Of a stretch of DNA of 8,499 nucleotides, positions 1 through 5,979 are shown piece by piece. Below the pieces are notes generated by a model that was not told the origin of the DNA, ran no database searches, and saw only the letters and a program-made list of their open reading frames with translations. Origin of the DNA: DAOTUB01 sp034437455 (lineage in GTDB: Bacteria > Chloroflexota > Anaerolineae > B4-G1); the NCBI GenBank assembly GCA_034437455.1, contig DAOTUB010000256.1:1-8499 (forward strand). Reading direction: 5' to 3'. Both the position numbers and the translations under genes were made by a program. Numbering within the stretch: position 1 is the stretch's first letter; the number at the start of each line of letters is the position of its first letter.

Positions 1-693
1 GAGAGGAAAAGGAAGACGAGCCAAAATACGACGAAAAGCGTCTTCCATGACCAAAAAGCTACGTCCCAACACGGCTACCCGTTCGCTCCAACCGATGGCT
101 ACATCGATCATCTGTAGGGTACACATATAATGACCCGCGGCGGTCGGTCCACAGTGGTGGACCAGGTCGGCCTCGGAGTATCCAGGCTCTGTGATGGTCC
201 AGGGAAGCCGGAGCATCGGAATGTCACGGGTAAGCTTGCGACCGTTCGGCTTTTTGCGTGGTAAACGAACCCGAGGAATCAATTCTCTAATCCGCTGTAA
301 TCTGCGACCCACGGTTGAAACACTGATCTGTCCCAACTGTTCCAACAGCTCTGGGGTGGTCCTCAGTTCACCCTGACGTTCCAGATGGTGCGCCATCCAT
401 ACCAGATTGGGCGTCAGACGTTCAGCACAAATGTAGTCGAGACTTTCGTAAATGACCCACAAGGCTTGGGTCACATCCGCCTTGTATGTCATTTCTCTCT
501 CTCGACGCCGAGATTGGCGTCGCAGTGGACTGTTCATCAGTCGGATTAGGCTCTTGTGGTGGAGGCCGGTAACCGTTTCCATCTCTTCCAAAAGTTCTCC
601 TTTCATCTTTCGGTCGGCTTTGATGTACCGTTTCTTCATCACCCGTAGATACTTGTATCGTTCGTCAATGTTCATTTTTTCCTCAGTGGACAT
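1..693 (-). CDS. Transposase with DDE integrase-type core, N-terminal 231 residues, cut by window edge
   Basis: The reading frame is open from an ATG at 693 down to base 1, so 231 residues are visible and the C-terminus lies outside the window. The start is supported by GGAGG at 698-702, four bases before the ATG. Residues 10-150 are basic and helical, as expected for DNA-binding helix-turn-helix regions. Residues 169-203 carry the pattern E-x-DLVHHCG...G-x-Y...TLQMIDVAIGW, which I recognise from the start of the RNase H-like catalytic core of IS481/ISNCY-type transposases. Asp176 is the probable first catalytic acidic residue; the second Asp and the Glu would be past the edge. The gene diverges from zur. 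Base composition is more AT-rich than the zinc genes, in line with an inserted element. The exact IS family is uncertain; being an integrase-core transposase is fairly sure. Confidence 0.85.
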   Translation of the reverse strand, partial: MSTEEKMNIDERYKYLRVMKKRYIKADRKMKGELLEEMETVTGLHHKSLIRLMNSPLRRQSRRREREMTYKADVTQALWVIYESLDYICAERLTPNLVWMAHHLERQGELRTTPELLEQLGQISVSTVGRRLQRIRELIPRVRLPRKKPNGRKLTRDIPMLRLPWTITEPGYSEADLVHHCGPTAAGHYMCTLQMIDVAIGWSERVAVLGRSFLVMEDAFRRILARLPFPL

Positions 694-701
694 AGTTCCT
701 C

Positions 702-751
702 CGGTAACATTATCATTTGAGTGAACTATACCACTTCGGTAACATTTTACA
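702..751 (-). repeat. Duplicated 10-nt motif, probable IS end / transposase binding sites
   Basis: CGGTAACATT occurs at 702-711 and again at 737-746, 35 bp apart, directly upstream of the transposase start. Read on the minus strand the outer copy begins TGTAAAATGTTACCG (751-737), a sensible IS terminus beginning with TG. Repeated motifs at an IS end usually serve as transposase binding sites. The opposite end is not in the window, so terminal inversion cannot be tested. The position of the boundary at about 751 is an inference. Confidence 0.5.
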
Positions 752-768
752 CGAATGAATACGGAGAT

Positions 769-797
769 TTGACAACTTGTGCCGCTTATGATAAGAT
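769..797 (+). promoter_or_regulatory. Putative sigma-70 promoter of zur
   Basis: TTGACA (769-774) is followed after 17 bp by TAAGAT (792-797; four of six bases match TATAAT). The predicted transcript start would be near 804, just upstream of the palindrome at 810-828, so a bound repressor would block early elongation or polymerase binding. The -35 box lies about 18 bp from the proposed IS boundary at 751. No other good promoter is visible before the gene. Confidence 0.5.
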
Positions 798-809
798 TAC
801 AGCAATCTA

Positions 810-828
810 ATTGAAAGAAGTTTTCAAT
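810..828 (+). promoter_or_regulatory. Putative Zur operator upstream of zur
   Basis: ATTGAAA-GAAGT-TTTCAAT is a 7-5-7 perfect inverted repeat 19 bp upstream of the regulator's start codon. Its core TGAAA-N5-TTTCA is also found at 1552-1566 upstream of znuA. The 15-bp core resembles the actinobacterial Zur box type (TGAAAAT-N-ATTTTCA). Two copies in front of exactly the genes a Zur would control make autoregulation likely. The binding itself is inferred. Confidence 0.7.
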
Positions 829-847
829 AAGGCGTATGTGAACGACT

Positions 848-1276
848 ATGAACCAGTCCAAGATGACCCATGCGCTGCGCCAAGCAGGATACAAACTCAC
901 GCAACCTCGGTTGGCCATCTTGCAGGTGTTGGAAGAGAATGACGGAGGACTCAGCCCGGAGGAGGTTCATCAGCAGGGCAAGGCGATCTGTGCCTCCCTG
1001 GGCCTGGTGACCGTCTACCGCACGTTGGACCTGCTCGCCGAGTTGGGGCTGGTGCGGCGCGTGCACAGTGAACAGCGCTGTCGCAGCTATGCCAACGCGA
1101 GCGCGGGGCGACACTACTTGATCTGCCAGGAGTGCCACCGCGTGATCGAGTTTCCGTGTGATGGGCTGGACGGCCTGATCCGGAGCGTCCGCCAGCAGAC
1201 GGGGTACACGATTACCGAGCACTTGCTCGAGTTGAGGGGCCTGTGCCCCGACTGCCAGGCGAAGGAAAGCGCGTAG
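848..1276 (+). CDS. zur: Fur-family zinc uptake regulator (Zur-like)
   Basis: A 142-residue protein of normal Fur-family length. Residues 5-72 form the winged-helix DNA-binding domain, with the family motif LVTVYRTLDLLAELGLV at 53-69. The C-terminal dimerisation domain has two CxxC pairs (Cys93/Cys96 and Cys133/Cys136), the structural Cys4 zinc site, and likely metal-sensing residues His89, Glu101 and His125. The Fur-type HHDH run is reduced to a single His before LIC. Fur, PerR and Zur cannot be told apart by sequence alone; the Zur call rests on adjacency to znuABC and on the shared palindromes at 810 and 1550. The protein would bind these when zinc-loaded and block transcription. The ribosome binding site is weak (AAGG at 829-832, far from the ATG). 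A small membrane protein gene follows 4 bp downstream and is probably cotranscribed. Confidence 0.88.
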   Translation: MNQSKMTHALRQAGYKLTQPRLAILQVLEENDGGLSPEEVHQQGKAICASLGLVTVYRTLDLLAELGLVRRVHSEQRCRSYANASAGRHYLICQECHRVIEFPCDGLDGLIRSVRQQTGYTITEHLLELRGLCPDCQAKESA

Positions 1277-1280
1277 CGAA

Positions 1281-1523
1281 ATGTTCAAGCGTTTGCATTC
1301 TGGAATCGACTGGGCAGCGGTTAAATCGTGGCTGGCGACGGCTGGTTTGTGGGGCGCGGGGCTGCTCCCCTGTCCAGGCTGCGGCGCGCCGATGATTATG
1401 CATTTCTGGCCGGTGGCGCTGGTCTTGACGTTGGTCAACCTGCGCCGTTACAGGCGTTCGACGTGTGACACGTTGCACAATGATCCCTCAGACCACGCAA
1501 CGACAGATATTGGTCCAGAGTGA
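1281..1523 (+). CDS. Small membrane protein with CPGCG motif, function unknown
   Basis: An 80-residue protein starting 4 bp after the zur stop codon, so very likely part of the same transcript. Two hydrophobic segments (about 15-30 and 38-54) flank the loop PCPGCGAP with Cys31 and Cys34, followed by a basic stretch (RRYRR, 55-59) and a polar tail. The hydrophobic-PCPGCG pattern recalls DUF2752 proteins, but the rest of that family's motif is not obvious, so I do not assign it. The CxxC could bind zinc or be redox active. Given the position between zur and znuA, a role in metal handling at the membrane is a reasonable guess and nothing more. Ribosome binding site is poor (GGAAA about 12 bases upstream), suggesting translational coupling to zur. 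Confidence 0.6.
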   Translation: MFKRLHSGIDWAAVKSWLATAGLWGAGLLPCPGCGAPMIMHFWPVALVLTLVNLRRYRRSTCDTLHNDPSDHATTDIGPE

Positions 1524-1542
1524 GGTTGCCTTTTCTTTTTTT
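1497..1542 (+). terminator. Possible weak terminator after the zur unit
   Basis: GCAAC (1497-1501) can pair with GTTGC (1525-1529) and a T-rich run (TTTTCTTTTTTT, 1531-1542) follows. The stem is only five pairs with a long loop and overlaps the end of the 80-residue gene, so it may be chance. If real it separates the zur unit from znuACB, fitting the presence of a second operator at 1550. Confidence 0.3.
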
Positions 1543-1549
1543 ACACCAT

Positions 1550-1568
1550 AGTGAAACTGTTTTTCAAT
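1550..1568 (+). promoter_or_regulatory. Putative Zur operator upstream of znuA
   Basis: AGTGAAA-CTGTT-TTTCAAT matches the palindrome at 810-828 in 12 of 14 arm positions and keeps the same 5-bp spacer. The core TGAAA-N5-TTTCA is a perfect inverted repeat. It ends 19 bp before the znuA start codon, exactly the same distance as the first copy from the zur start. A weak promoter could overlap it (TTGCCT at 1526-1531, CATAGT at 1547-1552), which would let bound Zur cover the -10 region. Confidence 0.72.
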
Positions 1569-1587
1569 TACAGAAAGGAGTGTCGAA

Positions 1588-2451
1588 ATGAGGATCCGAT
1601 TGAATCGTTTGGTAGTGTTTATCGTGTCGTTTGCCTTGGTGGCCGGCGCTGCTGTGGCCTGTATGCAAAAGGCAAGCCCGGCCGACGACGACAAGCTCAA
1701 CGTGGTGGTGAGCATCGTGCCGCAGAAGTACTTCGTGGAGCGCATCGGCGGTGAGTACGTGACAGTCAGCGTGATGGTCGAGCCGGGAAACAGCCCGGCC
1801 ACGTATGAACCCAAGCCAGAGCAGCTCAAGGCGCTCAGTAGCGCGGCCGCCTATTTCAGCATTGGCGTGCCCTTTGAGAACGCCTGGCTGGATAAAATCG
1901 CCGCGGCCAACAAAGAAATGGTGATGGTTGATACCATCGCCAGCATCGAAAGGATGGGCGCGCCCCCCGATCCGCACGTTTGGCTCTCGCCGGAACTGGT
2001 CAAGGTGCAGTCGCAGGCGATCTATGAGGCATTGGCCAAGCTCGACCCGGCGCACGAGGCTGAGTACAAAACCAACCTGGACGCCTTCGTCGCCGACATT
2101 GACCAACTTGAAGCGGATATCAAGGCGACGCTGTTGGGCTTGAAAAGCAAAAAGTTTGTGGTCTTTCACCCGGCGTGGGGCTACTTTGCCCGTGACTTTG
2201 ACCTGGAGCAAATCCCTATCGAGGTGGGGGGGCAGGAGCCAAGCGCCCAGGAACTGGCCCACCTGATCGAGCAGGCCAAGGAGGAAGGCATCCAGATCAT
2301 CTTTGCCCAGCCCGAGTTCAGCACGGAGGACGCGGAGACGATTGCCCAGGAGATCGGCGGCGAGGTGCTGTTGATCAGCCCGCTGGCCCCAGATTGGTTG
2401 CAGAATATGCGCACGGTTGCCCAGACCTTTGTCAACGCGCTGGGCGAGTAG
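1588..2451 (+). CDS. znuA: Zinc ABC transporter substrate-binding lipoprotein, ZnuA-like with altered metal ligands
   Basis: A 287-residue cluster A-I solute-binding protein that captures metal outside the cytoplasmic membrane and hands it to ZnuB. Residues 1-24 are a lipoprotein signal peptide (basic start, hydrophobic core, AAVAC) with lipid-anchored Cys25. Family motifs follow: SIVPQKYFVERIGG (42-55), SPATYEPKPEQ (69-79), DPHVWLSP (128-135), FHPAWGYFARDF (193-204) and QEPSAQEL (216-223). Two of the usual four metal ligands are visible (His130, His194). The first His, normally in PHxYEP, is Ala71, and the Asp expected before PLA is Ser264. The His-rich loop of many ZnuA proteins is absent. 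Glu243 or Glu217 might compensate. The start is fixed by GAAAGGAG (1573-1580), seven bases before the ATG. First gene of the znuACB operon behind a Zur palindrome. Zinc is the likely cargo, manganese is possible. Confidence 0.9.
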   Translation: MRIRLNRLVVFIVSFALVAGAAVACMQKASPADDDKLNVVVSIVPQKYFVERIGGEYVTVSVMVEPGNSPATYEPKPEQLKALSSAAAYFSIGVPFENAWLDKIAAANKEMVMVDTIASIERMGAPPDPHVWLSPELVKVQSQAIYEALAKLDPAHEAEYKTNLDAFVADIDQLEADIKATLLGLKSKKFVVFHPAWGYFARDFDLEQIPIEVGGQEPSAQELAHLIEQAKEEGIQIIFAQPEFSTEDAETIAQEIGGEVLLISPLAPDWLQNMRTVAQTFVNALGE

Positions 2452-2476
2452 AAGGAATAGATAAGGGAATACGAGG

Positions 2477-3280
2477 GTGTCTGATACAAGCGTCTTTGAA
2501 GGTCGGGAGGTCATCTCGATCCAGCACCTGTGGGCCAACTACGAGCAAGAGCCGGTGTTGGAGGACATCAACCTCTCGGTGTACCGGGGGGATTTCATCG
2601 GACTGATCGGTCCCAACGGCGGCGGCAAGACGACGCTCCTGCGGGTGTTGTTGGGACTGCTGCCGCCGACACGGGGCAAAGTTCGCGTCCTGGGCCTTAC
2701 GGTCCAAGAGGGACGGCGCATGATCGGCTACGTGCCCCAGGTGGTCGAGTTCGACCGCGATTTTCCGATCGATGTGTGGGACGTGGCGCGCATGGGCCGC
2801 CTGGGCAAGCGCCGTCTGTTGCGGCGCTACACGGCGGAGGACGAGGCCATTGTGAGCCAGGCCCTGAGCCAGGTAGACATGCTTGATCTGCGCCACCGGG
2901 CAATCGGCGATCTATCGGGCGGGCAGCGCCAGCGGGTCTACATCGCCCGCGCTCTGGCGACGCAGCCCGAGATCCTGCTGCTAGACGAGCCGACCTCCAG
3001 CGTCGATCCGCAGGCGAGCGGCGATATCTACGAGTTGCTCCGGGAGTTGAACCAGCACGTGACCATCCTGTTGATCTCTCACGATATGAGCGCCATCTCC
3101 TCACACGTCAAGACGGTCGGTTGCCTGAACCGCCGCCTATTCTACCACGGCGAGCGAGAGATCACACCCGAGATGCTGGAGCTGGCTTACCAGTGTCCGG
3201 TCGACCTGATCGCGCACGGCGTGCCGCACCGGGTCTTTTCGGTGCACGAGGATGAGGGCGGGCAGGAGGTGGAGTGGTGA
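2477..3280 (+). CDS. znuC: Zinc ABC transporter ATPase
   Basis: A 267-residue ABC ATPase that powers metal import through ZnuB. All catalytic motifs are present: Walker A GPNGGGKT (45-52), Q-loop YVPQ (85-88), signature LSGGQ (146-150), Walker B ILLLDEP (166-172) and H-loop SHD (201-203). The C-terminal stretch CPVDLIAHGVPHRV (240-253) is typical of the zinc/manganese importer ATPases. The start is GTG at 2477, 25 bp after znuA, with AAGGG at 2463-2467 as ribosome binding site. It overlaps znuB by 4 bp at GTGA, so the two are translationally coupled. ABC ATPase identity is certain; assignment to ZnuC follows from both neighbours and the C-terminal motif. Confidence 0.93.
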   Translation: MSDTSVFEGREVISIQHLWANYEQEPVLEDINLSVYRGDFIGLIGPNGGGKTTLLRVLLGLLPPTRGKVRVLGLTVQEGRRMIGYVPQVVEFDRDFPIDVWDVARMGRLGKRRLLRRYTAEDEAIVSQALSQVDMLDLRHRAIGDLSGGQRQRVYIARALATQPEILLLDEPTSSVDPQASGDIYELLRELNQHVTILLISHDMSAISSHVKTVGCLNRRLFYHGEREITPEMLELAYQCPVDLIAHGVPHRVFSVHEDEGGQEVEW

Positions 3281-4176
3281 TCGAAGCTGTGTTGGAAGCG
3301 CTTCAGTTCACGTTTATGCGCCATGCCTTGCTGGCTGGGTTGTTGGTCAGCGTGGCCTGCGGCATTGTCGGTACTTTTGTGGTCATCAAGCGAATGGTGT
3401 TCATCAGCGGGGGTATCGCGCACGCAGCCTATGGCGGGATCGGGCTGGGCTACTACCTCAAGTATTCGCTATTACCCCTGCTTGCCGGCGGCGCCGTCGG
3501 TGACCAGCGGCCTGGCTCGTGGCCGCTGGCGGGCGCTATCCTGTTCAGCCTGCTGGCGGCGGTGGTGATGGGGTTGATCCAGCGCCGGACACGCCAGAGG
3601 GCCGACACGGTCATCGGCGTGCTGTGGGCCACCGGTATGGCGTTGGGCGTCGTCTTTGTCGACCTGAGCGAGGGATACAAGGTCGATCTGATGAGCTATC
3701 TCTTTGGCAGCATCCTGACTGTCGAGTGGGCCGAACTGTTGGTCATTCTGGTCCTCGACCTGGTGATCTTGGCCCTGGTTGCGCTGTTCTACAAGGAACT
3801 ATTGGCCGTCTCTTTTGACGAGACCTTTGCCACCGTCGAGAATGTGCCGGTAGACGCCATCTACATCGGCCTGCTGTGTTTGATCGCTCTGACGGTGGTG
3901 ATGATGATGCGGGTGGTGGGGCTGATTATGGTCATCGCCATGTTAACGATGCCGGCGGCTATCGCCGGGCATTTTGTGAGCGACCTGAAGCGGATGATGG
4001 TCGTCTCGGTTCTTTTGGCGATCGTGTTGACCGTGATTGGCCTGTGGCTCTCCTATGCCTGGAACCTGACCTCGGGCGCCAGCATCATCCTCGTCTCGGG
4101 CGTGGCGTACCTGGTCAGCCTGGTCGCGCCACGACTGTGGCGCCGTGGCCGCTGGTCGCACGGATCACCGACGTAG
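3277..4176 (+). CDS. znuB: Zinc ABC transporter permease
   Basis: A 299-residue integral membrane protein of the ABC-3 family (ZnuB/MntB/TroC), the channel for metal import. There are about eight hydrophobic segments; family hallmarks are HAAYGGIGLGYY near residue 50, SYLFGSIL near 140, FDETFA near 180 and VVGLIMVIAMLTMPAAIAG near 213. A polar insertion, GGAVGDQRPGSWP (about 71-83), sits in an otherwise hydrophobic part. I chose the GTG at 3277 because it lies seven bases from GGAGG (3265-3269) and gives a GTGA overlap with the znuC stop; the GTG at 3274 adds one residue and has only a 4-base spacing. Last gene of the importer operon; no clear terminator follows before the next promoter at 4203. 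Confidence 0.9.
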   Translation: MIEAVLEALQFTFMRHALLAGLLVSVACGIVGTFVVIKRMVFISGGIAHAAYGGIGLGYYLKYSLLPLLAGGAVGDQRPGSWPLAGAILFSLLAAVVMGLIQRRTRQRADTVIGVLWATGMALGVVFVDLSEGYKVDLMSYLFGSILTVEWAELLVILVLDLVILALVALFYKELLAVSFDETFATVENVPVDAIYIGLLCLIALTVVMMMRVVGLIMVIAMLTMPAAIAGHFVSDLKRMMVVSVLLAIVLTVIGLWLSYAWNLTSGASIILVSGVAYLVSLVAPRLWRRGRWSHGSPT

Positions 4177-4202
4177 CCGGTCAAGACTTGGCCTTCCGGT
4201 GG

Positions 4203-4231
4203 TTGACAGCGCCCCACTAGCCATTTATAAT
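4203..4231 (+). promoter_or_regulatory. Perfect consensus sigma-70 promoter for a leaderless transcript
   Basis: TTGACA (4203-4208), a 17-bp spacer and TATAAT (4226-4231) match the consensus at all twelve positions. The GTG start codon of the permease gene begins at 4239, with only seven bases in between, which is where transcription normally starts. There is no room for a Shine-Dalgarno site on such an mRNA and none is visible. The transcript should be leaderless or nearly so. No TGAAA-N5-TTTCA palindrome is seen here, so this unit seems to be outside direct Zur control. Confidence 0.85.
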
Positions 4232-4238
4232 CCTCTTC

Positions 4239-5240
4239 GTGAAACGCTCCCACCGTCTCGCTATCGCCGTGTTGCTGCTGTGCCTGATGCTCCTTCGGCT
4301 GGTCGTCGAAGGAATTTCACCCACGCTCCTGATCGACCGCGTTCGGACCTTTGTCACCATCTTTCTCGGCATCTTTATCGAGGCGGTCCCCTTTCTGCTG
4401 GCCGGGACCCTGGCCTCTGGCCTGATCGAGGTCTTTATCAGCCGGGAGTGGGTGCTGAGGCTTTCGCCTCGCAGCACCTTGATCGGTGCGCTGGCCGGGG
4501 CGCTTTTGGGTCTGGTCTTTCCGGTGTGCGAATGCGGCGTCGTGCCGCTCACCCGCCGTCTGCTGCGCAAAGGGCTGCCGTTGCCAGCGGCCATTGCCTA
4601 TCTCCTGGCTGCCCCGGTGGCGAATCCCATCGTCATCGCCGGCACGTGGGCCGCCTTTGGCGCTGGCAGGATCCTGGCGATGCGTTTAGCACTCACTTTG
4701 GCCGTCGCCGTCGTGACCGGCGGCGTCTTTGCCCTGGCCCACGATCCCGGTCGCGTGCTGCTAGCGGAGCAGGCCCCGACGGATGGGTGCTGCCAGGTCG
4801 AGGGGCCGGACGCAATTCCCGTATCATCCCGCCGCCGGTGGTCCCAGGCCGCGGTGGTGGCCAGCGACGAGTTCTTTGAGATGGGGCGTTACTTGGTGCT
4901 GGGGGCGCTCCTGGCTGCTGGGATGCAGACCGTGGTTCCCCAATCGCTGCTGATCGACCTGGGGCGTGGGCCTGTGACTTCGATTCTCGTGTTGTTGCTC
5001 CTGGCCTTTCTTTTGTCTGTCTGCTCGACGGTGGACGCCTTTGTGGCGCTGGCGTTCGCCAACACGTTCAGCACCGGCGCGTTGCTGGCCTTCCTGGTCT
5101 TTGGCCCGATGGTGGACGTCAAGAGCCTGGTCATGTTCCTGGGCGTATTCCGGCGTCGGGCCGCCGCCTACCTGGTACTACTCCCCCTGGTGATGATCCT
5201 GTTTGCAACGCTATACCTGAACTTGATTGTGGGATGGTAG
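4239..5240 (+). CDS. UPF0718 (DUF318/COG0701) permease
   Basis: A 333-residue polytopic membrane protein of the COG0701 permease family, which includes the arsenical exporter ArsP and B. subtilis YcgR. Hydrophobic segments cover about 7-25, 38-66, 82-96, 117-138, 148-166, 217-233, 246-275, 282-300 and 309-331. Family motifs are PVCECGVVPLTRRLL (95-109), AAPVANPIV (124-132), CSTVDAF (262-268) and FGPMVDVKS (288-296). Cys97, Cys99 and Cys262 are conserved and may touch the metal. A cytoplasmic-looking loop with Cys184-Cys185 adds a possible site. The GTG start is fixed by the promoter that ends seven bases upstream. The UPF0703 partner follows after 6 bp. Genes of this pair are known to occur in zinc-related contexts in other bacteria; here the zinc link comes from the adjacent znu operon. 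Substrate and direction of transport are not known. Confidence 0.88.
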   Translation: MKRSHRLAIAVLLLCLMLLRLVVEGISPTLLIDRVRTFVTIFLGIFIEAVPFLLAGTLASGLIEVFISREWVLRLSPRSTLIGALAGALLGLVFPVCECGVVPLTRRLLRKGLPLPAAIAYLLAAPVANPIVIAGTWAAFGAGRILAMRLALTLAVAVVTGGVFALAHDPGRVLLAEQAPTDGCCQVEGPDAIPVSSRRRWSQAAVVASDEFFEMGRYLVLGALLAAGMQTVVPQSLLIDLGRGPVTSILVLLLLAFLLSVCSTVDAFVALAFANTFSTGALLAFLVFGPMVDVKSLVMFLGVFRRRAAAYLVLLPLVMILFATLYLNLIVGW

Positions 5241-5246
5241 GGAAAT

Positions 5247-5978
5247 ATGACACTCAACTCACCATTATCCAACCGGCTTGGCCGGTCGCTCAAGCCGCTC
5301 GTACTGTTGCTCCTGGGGCTGTTCCTGTACAGCAGGTTCAGCAATGGGACACTACTTTTCTACATCAACCGGTGTTTCATTGGCTTGGCGTTCCTGGCCG
5401 CCATCGTCCTGGTCACGTTGGCCGCCGTCTATGCGACAGCGGTTGTCAAGCAGCGCAACGGTCACGAGCATCGAGTGGGATGGGGAACGCTGTTGCTCCT
5501 GGCGCTTCCCGCGATCCTGGGGACGTTGATCCCGCCGGCGCCTCTCGACAGCGGGGCGCTGGCCAATCGCAACGTGACGATGACCGGGCTCGGTCCGGCT
5601 GAGACGACGACCACATTGACCAGCGCCCCCGCCGAGCGCGACCTGCTCGACTGGCTGCAAGCCTTTGACGACGCACCTGACGCCACCGCACTCGTGGGGC
5701 AGGAGGCCACGCTTGTGGGTTTTGTCCATCGGGAGGAATTCCTCGAAGAGGACCAATTCATGCTCAGCCGGTTCGTCATCGTCTGCTGCGTGGCCGACGC
5801 CGTCCCGGTTGGGATGATCGTGCGCTGGCCCGGAGCCGGTGACCTGGCTGCTGGCGAGTGGGTCGAGGTACGCGGCGCGTTCGAGGCCATCCCGCTGGGC
5901 GAGGGGGTGTTCCCTATCCTCGTCGCCGAACAGGTGACGCCGACCGAGATGCCTTACCCGCCCTACCTGTACCCTTGA
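5247..5978 (+). CDS. UPF0703 / DUF1980 (TIGR03943-type, YcgQ-like) membrane protein
   Basis: A 243-residue protein with three N-terminal membrane segments (about 15-32, 44-63 and 80-97) and an exposed C-terminal domain. The domain has the family signature RFVIVCCVADAVPVG (175-189) within a beta-rich region that also holds VGFVHREEFLEED (157-169) and VEVRGAFEAI (206-215). The adjacent cysteines Cys180-Cys181 are the best candidates for metal binding. COG3689 proteins are nearly always encoded next to a COG0701 permease, as here, and are thought to be its partner subunit. The ATG at 5247 follows the permease stop by 6 bp, with TAGGGA (5238-5243) as a close ribosome binding site. It probably works with the permease in metal movement across the membrane. 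Confidence 0.87.
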   Translation: MTLNSPLSNRLGRSLKPLVLLLLGLFLYSRFSNGTLLFYINRCFIGLAFLAAIVLVTLAAVYATAVVKQRNGHEHRVGWGTLLLLALPAILGTLIPPAPLDSGALANRNVTMTGLGPAETTTTLTSAPAERDLLDWLQAFDDAPDATALVGQEATLVGFVHREEFLEEDQFMLSRFVIVCCVADAVPVGMIVRWPGAGDLAAGEWVEVRGAFEAIPLGEGVFPILVAEQVTPTEMPYPPYLYP

Positions 5979-5979
5979 G

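Noticed and set aside
824..1438. 204-residue minus-strand frame over zur and the small membrane gene
   Set aside because: Overlaps two genes with better evidence, and its composition is typical of an antisense shadow.
1564..2538. Long open frame on the minus strand (324 residues) opposite znuA
   Set aside because: It is the antisense shadow of a clear family member; its translation is rich in His, Arg and Leu as expected of reverse GC-rich coding DNA and has no ribosome binding site or family motif.
4174..4203. Terminator after znuB (CCGG ... CCGG, 4177-4200)
   Set aside because: The arms do not give a stable simple hairpin and there is no T tract.
4239..4253. Half Zur box (GTGAAAC) at the start of the permease gene
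   Set aside because: The second half TTTCA is missing; the match is confined to the start codon and next codons.
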